Shown here piece after piece: positions 25,097-25,174 of a stretch of DNA of 25,174 bases. The translations under genes were made by a program, and so were the position numbers. Where the stretch lies: IMG/VR virus record IMGVR_UViG_3300030328_002054, positions 1 through 25,174 of that record. One strand, written 5' to 3'. The notes beneath the pieces were generated by a model. The model did no database searches. It saw nothing but the letters and a program-made list of their open reading frames with translations, and was not told where the DNA came from. Positions within the stretch are counted from its first letter, which is position 1. Every line of letters begins with the position of its first letter. This DNA is from a virus.

Positions 25097-25174
25097 TTAA
25101 GGACCTGGATTAGGATCAGTCCAATCTGCAGTAGCTAATAAAGCTAGAGCTTGAGCATGATCTAAAGTCTGTAA
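25097..25174 (-). CDS. C-terminal end of an unidentified gene (25 codons plus stop)
   Basis: An open frame enters from the right edge and ends with TAA at 25097-25099. The visible end reads LDHAQALALLATADWTDPNP, then GP. It is too short to identify: a helical Ala/Leu-rich stretch followed by a Trp/Asp/Pro tail. The frame choice rests on being open to the edge and on the gap that follows (63 bases with an inverted repeat). It is probably co-oriented with the rest of the cluster. Confidence 0.45.
   Translation of the reverse strand, partial: LQTLDHAQALALLATADWTDPNPGP

Noticed and set aside
1-25174. Alternative genetic code (TAG or TGA read as sense), as in some crAss-like phages
   Set aside because: All large frames are continuous with the standard code, most genes end in TAA, and TAG and TGA appear as plausible terminators at tightly overlapping gene junctions (24580, 23767).
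1-25174. tRNA genes, CRISPR arrays, integrase or attachment sites
   Set aside because: No cloverleaf-like GC-rich stretches, no regularly spaced repeats and no recombinase frame were found; coding density leaves almost no room for them.

Overview
The window is one continuous virion-morphogenesis module of a tailed double-stranded DNA phage (Caudoviricetes), or a phage genome fragment from a metagenome. It is AT-rich (by eye about one third GC). Every supported gene lies on the minus strand, so transcription runs from the right end (25174) to the left end (1). Genes are packed head to tail, with gaps of a few bases or short overlaps, and no stretch over 300 bases lacks a gene. No tRNA, integrase, insertion sequence or CRISPR array was seen. 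Most start codons have A/T-rich leaders without a Shine-Dalgarno sequence, which points to a Bacteroidota host. Several proteins resemble ones I associate with marine phages. Both host and habitat are inferences.

Layout in transcription order. (1) The last 25 codons of an unidentified gene, then a 63-base spacer with a perfect inverted repeat. (2) Four small overlapping genes: a coiled-coil protein, a conserved-looking 75-aa protein, a 197-aa protein that reads as two tandem GroES-like folds, and a 91-aa candidate small terminase. (3) Packaging and head: large terminase, portal with a long C-terminal coiled coil, a probable scaffold with an AT-hook-like motif, the major capsid protein and a 103-aa small head protein. 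(4) A strong terminator, an unassigned 264-aa gene, then a second strong terminator. (5) Tail: two connector/adaptor-type proteins (242 and 395 aa), two large beta-rich nozzle-type proteins (1161 and 631 aa), and a GNAT-like protein. (6) Three internal-virion-type proteins of increasing size: 228 aa, 587 aa, and at least 1644 aa running off the left edge.

The order portal, scaffold, capsid, adaptors, nozzle, then three internal proteins from small to giant parallels T7-like podoviruses (gp8-gp9-gp10-gp11-gp12-gp14-gp15-gp16). The terminase/portal pair also recalls crAss-like and other Bacteroidota podoviruses. No sheath, tube or tape-measure gene was seen. The most unusual gene is the last one: a giant virion protein with an acidic disordered N-terminus, a Gly/Ala-rich membrane-like segment, an HExxH metallopeptidase motif, and a HAD motif I exactly where the window ends. 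This architecture fits the 'polyvalent protein' idea of effector domains delivered with the genome.

The two terminators sit only about 12 and 22 bases before the next start codons, leaving no room for a conventional promoter between them. A simple reading is partial read-through, giving abundant capsid transcript and less tail transcript. Two genes (scaffold and the 264-aa gene) share an identical 17-base ATTAT-repeat leader.
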